A DNA stretch of 47,976 bases from an uncultured Puniceicoccaceae bacterium (GCA_905479975.1 CAJQOS010000020.1:1-47976); one strand, 5' to 3'; shown: positions 1 to 8,124, counted from the stretch's first letter. Program-made: numbers and translations. The notes: generated from the sequence alone by a model not told the origin.

Positions 1-1581
1 GTATGCAGGTTTCTCGTCAGGATACTTGCTCATGCGCATCATGTGGCGTTGGATCACGCGCACGAATTCTGCACCGCCCCATGCGCCGATCTCAGTCGAG
101 ACTGGATACTCTTCGCGGGTGTCGCGTTGTAGGTCGTAGAACTTCGCAGTGATCGGATTTTCGCCCTTGCCGGGCACCTTAAGTTTTAGGTTCTCCTTGA
201 CGATGTTCTCTAGCTTGTTGCCTGAGTAGATGTAAACGGTGTCGCGCCGGCCCTTCGTTTCGCCTTCGAGTAGTAAAGCGCTTTGGTCAACTCCATCGAC
301 GATGCGGTCGGTTGGGAGTTGGTCTTCGGCACCTGCGAGTCGTGCAAGCGTGGTGAAGAGGTCGGAGACTTGAAAGACATCACTCACGATGGAGTCTGCT
401 TCGATCATCTCAGGCCAACGCACGAATGCATCGACGCGCACGCCACCTTCGGTGCTATCCCCTTTGCCGCCACGGAAGATCATCGCAGTGAAACCACTTT
501 GTGGTGAGTATTTCGTGAAGTGACCGTTGTCACCCATGAGCACGACGATGGTGTTATCAGCAATGCCGAGTGTATCCATTTCCGTGAAAATATCACCGAA
601 CCAACCGTCGAGCAGTTTCATCTTTTCGACATAAGTGCCGCCATTGGGTGTGGTGTAGGTGTCGGTGGTGGCGCGTGGATTCGAGAGTGGGATGAGTGGC
701 CAGTATTGTAGGAAGAAAGGCTCATCTTTTTTCGCGAGGTCACGCAGGTGCTCCAAGGTTTGATCTTGGTAACGCTGGTTCATCTCGTCGTATTTCGCTT
801 CTGTCCAACGCTCACCTGGCTCCATGTGCACTTCGCGCACGCTGCCACCCTTGGTGCCTTCGACGCCGACTACCATTGCTTCCGGCTTTGGGCGGAACCA
901 CTTGTCTTTGGTGAACTTGTCGTCGTATTGGCCAGGGCCGATGCCGACTGCGACCCCTTCGCGTGCGGCATCGTCATTGAACACGGTGAGTTGGCCTTGC
1001 TGGTGAATGGGGAACGCGGCGTAGTCAAAGCCCTGATTGTTGGGCCATGCTTCTGCGATGTCGCCCATGTGCCACTTGCCGATGTGCACGGTGTTGTAGC
1101 CCGAAGCGGAGAGCACTTCAGCGAGTGTCACTTCTTTGCCTGCCAGACCGAAGCCTGAGATGTCGACTGCAGTGTCGCCCATACCGTTACGGTGCGGTTG
1201 GCGGCCTGTCATGAATGCAACACGTGTGGGCGTGCACGATGGCTCGGTATACATGCGATTCAAACGCATGGCTTGGTCCGAGAATTTATTGATATGCGGA
1301 GTCTTGTAGCCGCGCAATGCGTTGAGCTCGGGAATACCCATGTCGCCATAACCCATATCGTCGACGAGTAGGTAGATGATATTCGGAGCCTTACCGCCGT
1401 TCTTGGAGCGAAAATCGGCGAGCTTGGAATCGACCGCTTTGTCGTCGGCTGCCCACTGCTCGCCGTGTTGTGCTTTGAGCACGTAGTAGTCGGCGTCATG
1501 GATCAGTTCGACCGCATGGGTTTGCGTGAATGCCGCAACTGCGAGTGCGGCGCTGGTTAGTATTTTTTTGGTATGTATCAT
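1..1581 (-). CDS. Secreted sulfatase, family S1 (3' end beyond window)
   Basis: Predicted formylglycine-dependent sulfatase that hydrolyses sulfate esters, probably on algal polysaccharide or its fragments. Read on the minus strand from ATG at 1581-1579, the frame stays open to the window edge (527 codons). It begins with a short signal peptide (MIHTKKILTSAALAVAAFTQ), so it is exported. The family signature CTPTR lies at about residues 116-120; Cys116 would be matured to formylglycine. The metal-binding motif LLVDDMGYGD and the later MGDNG motif are present. It is a paralogue of the sulfatase at 2424-4055, sharing MYTEPSCTPTR and most of the C-terminal layout. By that comparison about 20-30 C-terminal residues are missing here, cut by the window and not by mutation. 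It starts 25 bp after the outer-membrane protein gene, so the two are probably co-transcribed. The exact substrate cannot be read from the sequence. Confidence 0.93.
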   Translation of the reverse strand, partial: MIHTKKILTSAALAVAAFTQTHAVELIHDADYYVLKAQHGEQWAADDKAVDSKLADFRSKNGGKAPNIIYLLVDDMGYGDMGIPELNALRGYKTPHINKFSDQAMRLNRMYTEPSCTPTRVAFMTGRQPHRNGMGDTAVDISGFGLAGKEVTLAEVLSASGYNTVHIGKWHMGDIAEAWPNNQGFDYAAFPIHQQGQLTVFNDDAAREGVAVGIGPGQYDDKFTKDKWFRPKPEAMVVGVEGTKGGSVREVHMEPGERWTEAKYDEMNQRYQDQTLEHLRDLAKKDEPFFLQYWPLIPLSNPRATTDTYTTPNGGTYVEKMKLLDGWFGDIFTEMDTLGIADNTIVVLMGDNGHFTKYSPQSGFTAMIFRGGKGDSTEGGVRVDAFVRWPEMIEADSIVSDVFQVSDLFTTLARLAGAEDQLPTDRIVDGVDQSALLLEGETKGRRDTVYIYSGNKLENIVKENLKLKVPGKGENPITAKFYDLQRDTREEYPVSTEIGAWGGAEFVRVIQRHMMRMSKYPDEKPAY

Positions 1582-1606
1582 GATCTAGGTTAGTGTGGTG
1601 TTAATC

Positions 1607-2347
1607 TTAATATTTGAAGCGAATGCCGACGCCCACGCCCCAGTCGTAGGCGCGATCATTGCTGAGGCCTGCGAGGAAGTCGGTGTAGAGGGCGACGCGT
1701 TCATTGAGGTTTTTACCGAGTTGTAGCTCGATGCTAGCGGGGGTGTTGCCATCGTTGTTCCACTCCACGGGGAGCTTTGCATCGACCTTGGCCCAGTAAC
1801 CGTCTCCGAACGGTTGAAGGGCGATCATCCGAAAGGCGGTCATGTTTACATTGTCGCCACTGTAGCTGACGAAATGCTGCACTAGAGGGATGAGCATCAG
1901 CTTGCTTTTGAAGCCCATCGCGACGCCGACGAAGGGGGCGACTTGGTCGGAGTTGAACCCGATGCCCTTGTCTTCATCGCCGAGGTCGACAATCCAGTCC
2001 ATGCCGACCGCTAGACGATATTTGAAATGTTCGGTTTGCCCTTCCTTCGGGAAGTAAATGCCTTTGAGAGTGGTGGACTGCCAACCGTTTTCGCTTTGCC
2101 CAGTCACATTGGTCTCCCAGTAGTGGAGCTCGTATTTGATCTTCAACTTGTCGTTCACCATGAACGCGCCATCGACATACATATCGTTGATGGTGCCAGC
2201 GTCGGAATCAAAGGACTGCACGCGGAAGTCGGTATTCTTGCCTTTGGAAAGCGGGTTACTGGCGTTCTCTTGCGGTGCTTCGGGCTCAGCGGCGTGAGCC
2301 GTTAGGGCAACTAGAGTTGCGAGTGATAAGGCGAGGGAGGTTTTCAT
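1607..2347 (-). CDS. Small outer-membrane beta-barrel protein
   Basis: A 246-residue protein starting at ATG 2347; an in-frame TTG two codons upstream is less likely. It opens with a clear Sec signal peptide ending near AHA-AE. The rest alternates polar and hydrophobic residues in strand-like stretches, is rich in Gly, Tyr, Trp and Phe, and ends in GIRFKY, a C-terminal aromatic typical of BAM-inserted barrels. I recognise no named family. It lies between two paralogous sulfatases on the same strand, so a role in uptake or anchoring for sulfated-substrate degradation is plausible but inferred only from position. The stem-loop at 2384-2405 separates it from the upstream sulfatase, so it may have its own promoter or depend on read-through. 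Confidence 0.75.
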   Translation of the reverse strand: MKTSLALSLATLVALTAHAAEPEAPQENASNPLSKGKNTDFRVQSFDSDAGTINDMYVDGAFMVNDKLKIKYELHYWETNVTGQSENGWQSTTLKGIYFPKEGQTEHFKYRLAVGMDWIVDLGDEDKGIGFNSDQVAPFVGVAMGFKSKLMLIPLVQHFVSYSGDNVNMTAFRMIALQPFGDGYWAKVDAKLPVEWNNDGNTPASIELQLGKNLNERVALYTDFLAGLSNDRAYDWGVGVGIRFKY

Positions 2348-2367
2348 ATTCAATGCAGGTGTTGTTT

Positions 2368-2405
2368 TTTAAGTAAAAGAAATCGGCGCTCAGTGTTGAG
2401 CGCCG
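2368..2405 (-). terminator. Rho-independent-type terminator after sulfatase 2
   Basis: A perfect 9-bp stem (2384-2392 with 2397-2405, CGGCGCTCA / TGAGCGCCG) closes a GTGT loop. On the minus strand it lies 19 bp past the stop of the 2424-4055 sulfatase and is followed by a T-rich tract. It may only partly stop transcription into the barrel-protein gene. Confidence 0.7.
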
Positions 2406-2423
2406 CTTTGGTTCACTTAATTA

Positions 2424-4055
2424 TTAGTGCCAAGACATGAATATCTCGACGGTCTCCTTAGACTCGGGGCGTAGGTTTTCGATGCCTTCATAGGGCTTGC
2501 CCTTGCCGAGTGGTGCATGCGGATACTTGCCGATCGCCATCATGTGACGCTTGATCATATCCTGAAAGCTGGCACCTGACCAAAGGACTGCGCCGATGTG
2601 GGCGTTTTCTTCGCGGGGATCGCGGAAGACGTTGAAGACTGGCGCGGCGGCGCCAGGCACGCCAGCGCCTGGCACGTGCATCTTCATCTCTTGTTTCACC
2701 ACGGAACGGAGGATCTCGTTTTCGTAGATATACACATAGTCGCGGCGACCGTGGTGTTCGCCATTGAGGAGGAGAGCGGTTTGGTCAACGCCGTCGATCA
2801 CGCGGTCGCGTGGGATGTAGTCGGTGGCTTGGGCGATGCGAGCAAAGGTGGTGTAGAGGTCGGAGACATGCATGATGTCACCTGCGTAGGAGTCGGCCTC
2901 GATGACTCCTGGCCAACGTGCAAATGCATCGACGCGCACGCCGCCTTCGAGGTGTTGGGTCTTGCCGCCGCGATAGATCAGCTGGCTCAGGCCAGAGGTG
3001 CCTTCGTAGTGATACATGAGACCGTTGTCGGCCATGAAGACCACGAGTGTATTATCCGCTTCGCCAGTGGCTTCGAGACGATCCATGAGTTCGCCTATCA
3101 TGCCATCAAGCACTTGTAGTTTCTCAGCCATGAAGCCGCCGTTGAGTGATTCTGGGTTTTCGTCCAAGACGAAGTTCAATGGGTAGAGCGGCCAGTATTG
3201 TAGATAGAAAGGCTCGTCTTTGGCGGCGAGCTGGTCGACTTGCTGCAGAATTTGGCGTTGGTAGCGCTCGTTCATTTCTACGTAGTGCGCGTGCGTCCAT
3301 TCTTCGCCTGGTTCGAGGTCGATCTCGCGAGCCAGACCGCCGACTTCTGCTTCGACGCCAGTAACTAGACCGTAAGGGCGGAAGCGTTTATCGAGTTCAA
3401 ATTCCCCGCTTCGCATGGAGCGATTGTAGCCGAACTGGTTGTTCGCCATGGCGGACTCCTTGGTCATCACCGTCAGCTGCACTTGCTGGTGCAGAGGGAA
3501 TGCTGCGTAATCGAAGCCTTGGTTGTGTGGGTAGGACTGTTCGATGTCGCCCTGGTGCCATTTGCCAATGTGCGATGTATTGTAGCCCGCTTGTTTGAGC
3601 ACTTCTGCAATGGTGACTTCTTCGGCAGGTAGGCCTTCGCCGACCAGTGCGACTTTGACTTCTTTCAAGCCTGTGCGCACTGGGTGACGACCTGTGAGGA
3701 AGGCGGCACGTGTCGGTGTGCAGGACGGCTCGGTATACATCCGCATCAAATTGAGGCTTTCTTCGGAGAACTTATTAATGTTGGGCGTTTTGATGCCCAT
3801 CACGTAGTTCATCTTCGGGTTGCCCATTTGGCCGAAGCTGACGTCGTCGATCAGAATGTAGAGGATGTTGGGGCGCTTGCCGTCATTGGCATCGCGGATT
3901 TCCGCCAGCTTGGCATCCACTTGTGTGTCTTCCGCAGCCCACTGCTCGGCGTATTGCGCTTTGACGAAATTGTATTCGCCGTCGTGGATGATATCGTCGG
4001 CCTGTGTGCTCAATGCGGCACAGGTGATTGATAGTAGGGTCAGTGTTTTCTTCAT
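2424..4055 (-). CDS. Secreted sulfatase, family S1
   Basis: Complete 543-residue sulfatase with signal peptide MKKTLTLLSITCAALSTQA, hence periplasmic or secreted. The active-site signature CTPTR is at residues 112-116; Cys112 is the formylglycine precursor. LIDDVSFGQMG carries the calcium-binding Asp pair, GKWHQGD the conserved Lys/His, and MADNG the second metal-binding Asp/Asn. Length fits family S1. It is a close paralogue of the gene at 1-1581 and both sit in one minus-strand block. It follows the phosphatase lipoprotein gene after 29 bp, suggesting one transcript, and ends at a hairpin terminator. A sulfatase-maturating enzyme is required but none is in this window. Substrate specificity is unknown. 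Confidence 0.95.
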   Translation of the reverse strand: MKKTLTLLSITCAALSTQADDIIHDGEYNFVKAQYAEQWAAEDTQVDAKLAEIRDANDGKRPNILYILIDDVSFGQMGNPKMNYVMGIKTPNINKFSEESLNLMRMYTEPSCTPTRAAFLTGRHPVRTGLKEVKVALVGEGLPAEEVTIAEVLKQAGYNTSHIGKWHQGDIEQSYPHNQGFDYAAFPLHQQVQLTVMTKESAMANNQFGYNRSMRSGEFELDKRFRPYGLVTGVEAEVGGLAREIDLEPGEEWTHAHYVEMNERYQRQILQQVDQLAAKDEPFYLQYWPLYPLNFVLDENPESLNGGFMAEKLQVLDGMIGELMDRLEATGEADNTLVVFMADNGLMYHYEGTSGLSQLIYRGGKTQHLEGGVRVDAFARWPGVIEADSYAGDIMHVSDLYTTFARIAQATDYIPRDRVIDGVDQTALLLNGEHHGRRDYVYIYENEILRSVVKQEMKMHVPGAGVPGAAAPVFNVFRDPREENAHIGAVLWSGASFQDMIKRHMMAIGKYPHAPLGKGKPYEGIENLRPESKETVEIFMSWH

Positions 4056-4084
4056 CGTTCTTTGGTGGGTGTTTTGGGTAGGTT

Positions 4085-4996
4085 TTATTTTTCTAAAAGT
4101 GAGGCTTTAAGTCGTTGGATCGTTTCCTCCGAGATGCCAAGGCCTTTGCGGATGTAGGCGTCCATCGATCCGTAATCGGCGACGGCTTGCTCCAGGGAGG
4201 CGTCGATGTAGCTGCCTTCCAATATGTAGAAAGCTTCGATGTTTGTAGTATCGACTTCGTCTTCGGGGATGCCGGTGTGTGCAGCATTGGCTGCACGTAA
4301 TTGCGCGATGCGCTTTTGGTTCTCCTCGGCGCGGTAGCTGTTGGACAGTAGGTAGTCTCCACGCACAGTCTCCCATGGCACGCCGAGTGCGGACAGCAGG
4401 ATCGCGGCGCCCGTGCCGGTGCGATGCACGCCGTGGGAGCAGTGGAACACCATCGGTAAGGCGTCAGGTGCTGCGAGCGCATTCAGCAGTGCGGCGTATT
4501 GCTCGTGAGTGCTGGAGATGGTTGCGCGATGAATGTCAGGATTTACTTCGGCGGGCACTTTGGAAAAGTCGCCCGTCTTGCGGGCATCGATCAGTTCGTT
4601 GACCACATCGCCGAGTCCCAGCGCGCCATCGATGGGGATGTGGATTTCAGTCACGCCCTCGGGCACACGATCTGCTCCGCGTGCATCGATTTCGTTTTGT
4701 ATCAGAAAGCTGGCGACCGTTTGAATGCCAAGATCCGAGAGCTTTTGAACGTCAGCCTCCGATAGGGCATGTAATTCGCCAGAGCGATAGACTTCGCCCC
4801 ATTTGACCGTGTGCCCGTCTGTGGTCGCGTAGCCGCCTAGGTCGCGGAAGTTGGTTTGCCCATCGAGTGCGATATGGCGTGTGTGTGTTACGGTGGTGTC
4901 GGCAGTGTCCGTATCGGATTTAGCGCAACCGGATAAAAGTGCGATGGATAGTGCCAAGCATGACGTAGTCGTGAGGCGCGGGTAGAATCGATGCAT
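4085..4996 (-). CDS. Tyrosine-phosphatase-family lipoprotein
   Basis: Start chosen at ATG 4996, because this gives a lipoprotein signal peptide (MHRFYPRLTTTSCLALSIALL) with lipobox LLSGC; a TTG at 5047 would add 17 residues before the signal. The 303-residue product has the PTP loop C-x5-R as HCSHGVHRTGTG (Cys186, Arg192 from this start) and the upstream NFRDLGGY motif of the Y_phosphatase3 family. It should use a cysteinyl-phosphate intermediate to dephosphorylate phosphotyrosine, a phosphoinositide or another phosphoester at the membrane surface. It heads the minus-strand run into the sulfatase gene, so removal of phosphate from a scavenged compound is possible. That role is inferred from context. 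Confidence 0.88.
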   Translation of the reverse strand: MHRFYPRLTTTSCLALSIALLSGCAKSDTDTADTTVTHTRHIALDGQTNFRDLGGYATTDGHTVKWGEVYRSGELHALSEADVQKLSDLGIQTVASFLIQNEIDARGADRVPEGVTEIHIPIDGALGLGDVVNELIDARKTGDFSKVPAEVNPDIHRATISSTHEQYAALLNALAAPDALPMVFHCSHGVHRTGTGAAILLSALGVPWETVRGDYLLSNSYRAEENQKRIAQLRAANAAHTGIPEDEVDTTNIEAFYILEGSYIDASLEQAVADYGSMDAYIRKGLGISEETIQRLKASLLEK

Positions 4997-5341
4997 GTGA
5001 CTGAGTGAGTGTTCTGTGGCTAGCTTTAGTGTTGGAAGTCTGATCAAAAGTCGGCGTCACGCAACTGTGTCTGATGGTTTTACTTGAAGTTGCGGCTTTT
5101 GGCATCTCGGGCAGTTTGCTGCATCCTTATAAAAGGATGTTCGGAGAGCTGCCGTCGAAGACCTTGGCTCGGTTGAATGCTTGAGGCTCGGAGGTCAGAA
5201 GCCAGAGAACAGTCAGCAGACGCCCGTAATCGCTTCGCGGGCTACGCTACATTATTCCTGCGCATCCTTTGTTGCGGATTGGCGGCCGGTCATGGCGTAG
5301 CTTTAGCGAAGACTGAAGCCATTTCGATGATGGCTCCAGTT
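4997..5341. other. Intergenic region with two hairpins, no gene seen
   Basis: Between the phosphatase start and the PIN toxin stop. It contains a perfect 7-bp hairpin at 5122-5139 (CATCCTT, loop ATAA) and a 10-of-11-bp hairpin at 5312-5340 (ACTGAAGCCAT / ATGGCTCCAGT). The second lies just past the end of the toxin gene and may act as its terminator or mRNA-end structure, although no clean T run follows on the minus strand. The stretch around 5220-5310 resembles decayed REP-type sequence. No credible open reading frame was found. Confidence 0.6.
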
Positions 5342-5737
5342 TTAGGCTCTTAACAAGAACGCGTCAGCTTGCGCCTTCCTTGAATGCTTAACCAGTGCTT
5401 TGTCGAACGTGTAGAAGGGTGGGTTATTTGCGTTGGCAGTGGTGAGGTGCAGTGCATCGGCGAGATCCATGCCCTTGTGGAAGGCCTCTAGGGTGACGGC
5501 TGCGACATCGTAGTTTTCCAGCTCGACGTTTTCTAAGTTGATCAGGTCGGAAAGTAAGGGATGCAGCTGGTCGCGTGAGAGATCGAAGATCCCTTGGAGC
5601 ACCCATGCGGTTTCCAGTAAGACTGTGTGGCTGATCCAAATCTTATTCCTGCGAAATAGCTTCAGAACTGCAGCGTATTGCTTCGGATCATCCGCAGTGA
5701 GGAAACGGACGATGATGTTGGTATCGACGGCGATCAC
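5342..5737 (-). CDS. PIN-domain toxin (VapC-like)
   Basis: A 131-residue PIN-fold ribonuclease. The acidic residues are visible: Asp5 in AVDTNIIVRF, the Glu in LLETAWVL, Asp in DLADALHL and Asp in YTFDKAL. These coordinate Mg2+ or Mn2+ for RNA cleavage in the family. It begins with GTG at 5737-5735, inside the stop region of the antitoxin gene, giving a 4-bp overlap typical of translationally coupled toxin-antitoxin pairs. The toxin is second, as usual for VapBC. Its RNA target is unknown. Confidence 0.92.
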   Translation of the reverse strand: MIAVDTNIIVRFLTADDPKQYAAVLKLFRRNKIWISHTVLLETAWVLQGIFDLSRDQLHPLLSDLINLENVELENYDVAAVTLEAFHKGMDLADALHLTTANANNPPFYTFDKALVKHSRKAQADAFLLRA

Positions 5738-5991
5738 TTGTGATGCTTCTTGATTTCTTTGGTGAGTGCATCTTCCATCTCCTGCAAGCTGATGGGCTTC
5801 GTATTTGGTCGATGTAATCGACCGGCAAGGGCATCGATCGATACGGTTTTAGCTTTCGGCTGTGGCCGACTGAGCACGAGCTGCCCGGCATCCTCGCGGA
5901 CTTCCAGATGTGTGCCGTTCTCCCAACCGAGCTTTTGCCGATACGCCTTGGGGATGACGACTTGGCCTTTGCTGGATACCTTCGTTTTCAT
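5734..5991 (-). CDS. AbrB/SpoVT-fold antitoxin (VapB-like)
   Basis: An 85-residue protein with an N-terminal SpoVT-AbrB swapped-hairpin DNA-binding domain: MKTKVSSKGQVVIPKAYR followed by LGWENGTHLEVRE and LVLSRP. The C-terminal half (ALAGRLHRPNTKPISLQEMEDALTKE) is the kind of segment that wraps around a PIN toxin. It should neutralise the overlapping PIN protein and repress its own promoter as a complex. ATG at 5991 is the only good start. A short region upstream leads into the palindromic element at 6055-6177. Confidence 0.9.
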   Translation of the reverse strand: MKTKVSSKGQVVIPKAYRQKLGWENGTHLEVREDAGQLVLSRPQPKAKTVSIDALAGRLHRPNTKPISLQEMEDALTKEIKKHHK

Positions 5992-6054
5992 TTTGAAAAA
6001 GTAAGACGAAGGTAAGATTTTGTCAAGCAGCAGAACCGCAGCCGATCACACGCG

Positions 6055-6177
6055 CCAGCACGACGCGGGCCTGCGTAAACGCAGACGCCACGTCCACTAA
6101 AACGTGGCGTGCGAGTTGACTCGCGACGGTAGTGCCTCTGACGTAGCTGCGTCTTTAGGCGCAGTGCGTCGTGCTGG
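6055..6177. repeat. Five-hairpin palindromic element
   Basis: A 123-bp element bounded by a perfect 12-bp inverted repeat (CCAGCACGACGC at 6055-6066, complement at 6166-6177). Inside, in order, are CTGCG/CGCAG (6071-6084), ACGCCACGT/ACGTGGCGT with an 8-nt loop (6085-6110), GCGAGT/ACTCGC with a 2-nt loop (6111-6124) and CTGCG/CGCAG (6147-6164). The first and fourth inner arms can alternatively pair with each other and extend the outer stem by 5 bp. It sits between two toxin-antitoxin loci. No reading frame is evident. It could be a nonautonomous, single-strand-mobilised element or a structured RNA. Confidence 0.8.
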
Positions 6178-6203
6178 GTCGCAAGACTTATCCCACAGAA
6201 ATC

Positions 6204-6773
6204 CTATTCTTTGGGAGGTTTTTCACCAAATAACTTTGAGTATTCCTTCTCCCATCCGCCATAGGGCCATTCGTTCTCATATCGCCATTGAGCCGCAACT
6301 TGTCTGATTTTCTCGATGTCGATGTGGTTGGCATCCAGCATCATTTTCATCAATTCCATCGAGCTGATCCACGAGATTTCGAAGATGTCTGCGACTTCCC
6401 GCATATCGCGGTCGTCTGTGACTACCGGAATTTCGAGTTGCAGTGCAGCCGCTAGGATCCGGGTGTCGACCTCCAGTGGGTTGAGTTGCTCATCCTGAAT
6501 GTAGGCCCAGATGTGGTCGAAGTTGTCCTGAATGGCTGCTCGATCCTTTTTACCAAGCTGCAGCTTGCGTTTCCGGTTCTCAACATAGCCTGCTTCCATG
6601 AACCAGTGAAACTTCGTCCTCAGTCGAGGGCTACGCTCCAACTCAAAAGTAAGGTCTTCGTGTGGATAGAGCGTATATTGCTCCTTGCCGAAAGGGGTCG
6701 ATAGCAGCGGGTGGATGTTTTGGGCCAGCCGAAAATAGCTATTGGAATCGACGAGTAGCTTTGACTGGGCCAT
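6204..6773 (-). CDS. PIN-like toxin candidate paired with XRE-ImmA/IrrE protein
   Basis: A 189-residue protein beginning LLVDSNSYFRLAQ, with the first PIN acidic residue in VDSN. Later DTRILAAALQLEIPVVTDDRDM carries the other expected Asp residues, so a PIN-type nuclease fold is likely. The protein is longer than a classic VapC and resembles the DUF4411-type PIN proteins that accompany ImmA/IrrE-family regulators; I give this family from memory of the layout. It starts at ATG 6773, 11 bp downstream of the XRE-ImmA/IrrE gene, so the pair is almost certainly one operon. It probably acts as the toxin of the pair. Confidence 0.75.
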   Translation of the reverse strand: MAQSKLLVDSNSYFRLAQNIHPLLSTPFGKEQYTLYPHEDLTFELERSPRLRTKFHWFMEAGYVENRKRKLQLGKKDRAAIQDNFDHIWAYIQDEQLNPLEVDTRILAAALQLEIPVVTDDRDMREVADIFEISWISSMELMKMMLDANHIDIEKIRQVAAQWRYENEWPYGGWEKEYSKLFGEKPPKE

Positions 6774-6784
6774 GTGCAGTAGGC

Positions 6785-7930
6785 TTAGCCCGCAGTGGTG
6801 AGTGCTTCGTGGTATGCGCGAGCATCCAGTAGAGGCACATCGATCATCCGACTGATTGCAGAAGGTGGAGCGTTGGTTTTACGCACATATTCACCAAGTG
6901 CCTTGTAAAAGTGTGTATCAAACTGCTCCTGAGCGACTCGCATAAATGAGTTCGCGGAAGGTGTCTCTCCATCGAAAAGGTGCTCACTCAATGTTGGGAA
7001 CTTTTTGTTGAACTGATTAATCGCAGGAAATAATACCTTGTTATCCAGTTCTGTAAATGGCTGCTCATGCACTTCCGCATACTGTTTTAGCTCCTGATAG
7101 ACCGAGTTGGGCGAGATGGTGTATTCGGAGCCAGTCTCCATGAGCACTTTGGTGCGACCGCGGTCACTGCGAGCTTTGGCGTATTCCTTATAAACTGTCT
7201 TGGCGGCAGCTTCTGGAAATAGCAAGGCACCAGCAAATCGATCCGCAAAATCTTCTGCTAAATCGAGCTGATCTTGCTCAAGAAGATTGACGCTTAATAC
7301 GTGCGCTAATTCGTGTGCCATCCAGAACTTGAAATCATGGATCTCGCTATCGAGGTTTAGGTAGATCCACGTGGTCTTGGATTCGCTCAAATAGATATGC
7401 AAGGCGTTCTCGTGTTTATCCTTCTTTCCCCAAAGGGTTGGGATTAGCACGGCCTGCTGGTCTCTGAACTTGTTAATGAGATCTTTAAATCCGATCGGCT
7501 CATGGTCGCTAAGGTTCATTTCGCGGCGCAAAGTGGTGACCAGCTTTTGGATATACTCGTAGCCAAGGTTCGGATCTTTTAAATATCCGGGAGCCAAGAA
7601 TGGATCGAAATCGAGATAACTAGTGAGCGGTTCGAGGCAGCGCCCCATCGCTTTCGCACGATTAATATGCTTGGGCGTCGTTTTGCAGGATGCACGTCTT
7701 CTGAATGCGATCAGGGGCTCGGCTTTTGATTCGATCGTCAAATCCTTGTAACCAAGACCAAGCAGTTTACCTAGTTTCAGTAACTCAGGTGGTCGCGGGT
7801 GAGATTTTCCAGTGAGCCATTTAGAAACGGCAGCCTTGGTGACTTCCAATTGCGCTGCAATGGCAGTCTGTGTTAGGCCCTGCGCTTCAGCTGTGGAACT
7901 TACGAGGGGGATATTCAGCTGTTTGCTCAT
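6785..7930 (-). CDS. XRE-family regulator with ImmA/IrrE metallopeptidase domain
   Basis: Start set at ATG 7930; a TTG at 7960 would add ten residues and is less likely. The 381-residue protein has an N-terminal helix-turn-helix (about 15-65; LTQTAIAAQLEVTKAAVSKWL) and a zinc-peptidase domain with HELAH at 206-210 and a downstream Glu in DLAEDFADRFAGALLFP, the ImmA/IrrE layout. Such proteins bind an operator and may cleave a partner regulator under stress. Here it is followed after 11 bp by a PIN-like gene, so it is likely the antitoxin or regulator of a toxin pair. Direct repeats just upstream (7957-8002) are candidate operators. Confidence 0.88.
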   Translation of the reverse strand: MSKQLNIPLVSSTAEAQGLTQTAIAAQLEVTKAAVSKWLTGKSHPRPPELLKLGKLLGLGYKDLTIESKAEPLIAFRRRASCKTTPKHINRAKAMGRCLEPLTSYLDFDPFLAPGYLKDPNLGYEYIQKLVTTLRREMNLSDHEPIGFKDLINKFRDQQAVLIPTLWGKKDKHENALHIYLSESKTTWIYLNLDSEIHDFKFWMAHELAHVLSVNLLEQDQLDLAEDFADRFAGALLFPEAAAKTVYKEYAKARSDRGRTKVLMETGSEYTISPNSVYQELKQYAEVHEQPFTELDNKVLFPAINQFNKKFPTLSEHLFDGETPSANSFMRVAQEQFDTHFYKALGEYVRKTNAPPSAISRMIDVPLLDARAYHEALTTAG

Positions 7931-7956
7931 AAAGCGTGTTATGGCTGACTGGGGTG

Positions 7957-8002
7957 TCAACTTTTGTCAACTAAGTTATCTGTAAAATCAACTTTTGACA
8001 AC
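7957..8002 (-). promoter_or_regulatory. Paired operator-like repeats upstream of the XRE-ImmA/IrrE gene
   Basis: Two 15-bp boxes differing at one base, TCAACTTTTGTCAAC at 7957-7971 and TCAACTTTTGACAAC at 7988-8002, are spaced 31 bp start to start, about three helical turns. They begin 27 bp upstream of the ATG at 7930. On the minus strand the boxes read GTTGACAAAAGTTGA-like, so a TTGACA -35 element may be embedded. This placement suits autorepression by the adjacent helix-turn-helix protein. Confidence 0.6.
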
Positions 8003-8050
8003 CTAAAGCATTGCATTTTTAGGCAGTTTCGATCCGATTTTGTCACGATT

Positions 8051-8106
8051 CAAAGTTCAAAGTTGAAAGTTGAATGTTGAAAGTTGAATGTTGAGCGTTG
8101 AACGTT
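8051..8106. repeat. Heptamer array, 8 units, consensus (G/C)AANGTT
   Basis: Eight consecutive 7-bp units fill 56 bp: CAAAGTT twice, GAAAGTT, GAATGTT, GAAAGTT, GAATGTT, GAGCGTT, GAACGTT. The array sits between the murA stop and the XRE-ImmA/IrrE promoter region. The same unit recurs at 22555-22596 and, in the opposite orientation or more decayed form, at 32498-32525, 43924-43958 and 44361-44388. Confidence 0.85.
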
Positions 8107-8124
8107 CGTGCGCAGCACGCCGCA

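Noticed and set aside
283-1158. Several plus-strand open frames at 283-507, 520-711 and 748-1158
   Set aside because: They lie wholly inside the minus-strand sulfatase frame, have no family features and show the high GC third-position shadow pattern.
5122-5139. Terminator for the phosphatase or toxin
   Set aside because: The hairpin is perfect but lies upstream of the phosphatase start and far past the toxin end, with no T run in the needed direction.
6055-6177. Integron attC site
   Set aside because: The palindromes are too many and perfect, and the expected RYYYAAC/GTTRRRY core pair and integron integrase are not seen.
8051-8106. CRISPR array
   Set aside because: Units are 7 bp and directly tandem, with no spacers and no cas genes.
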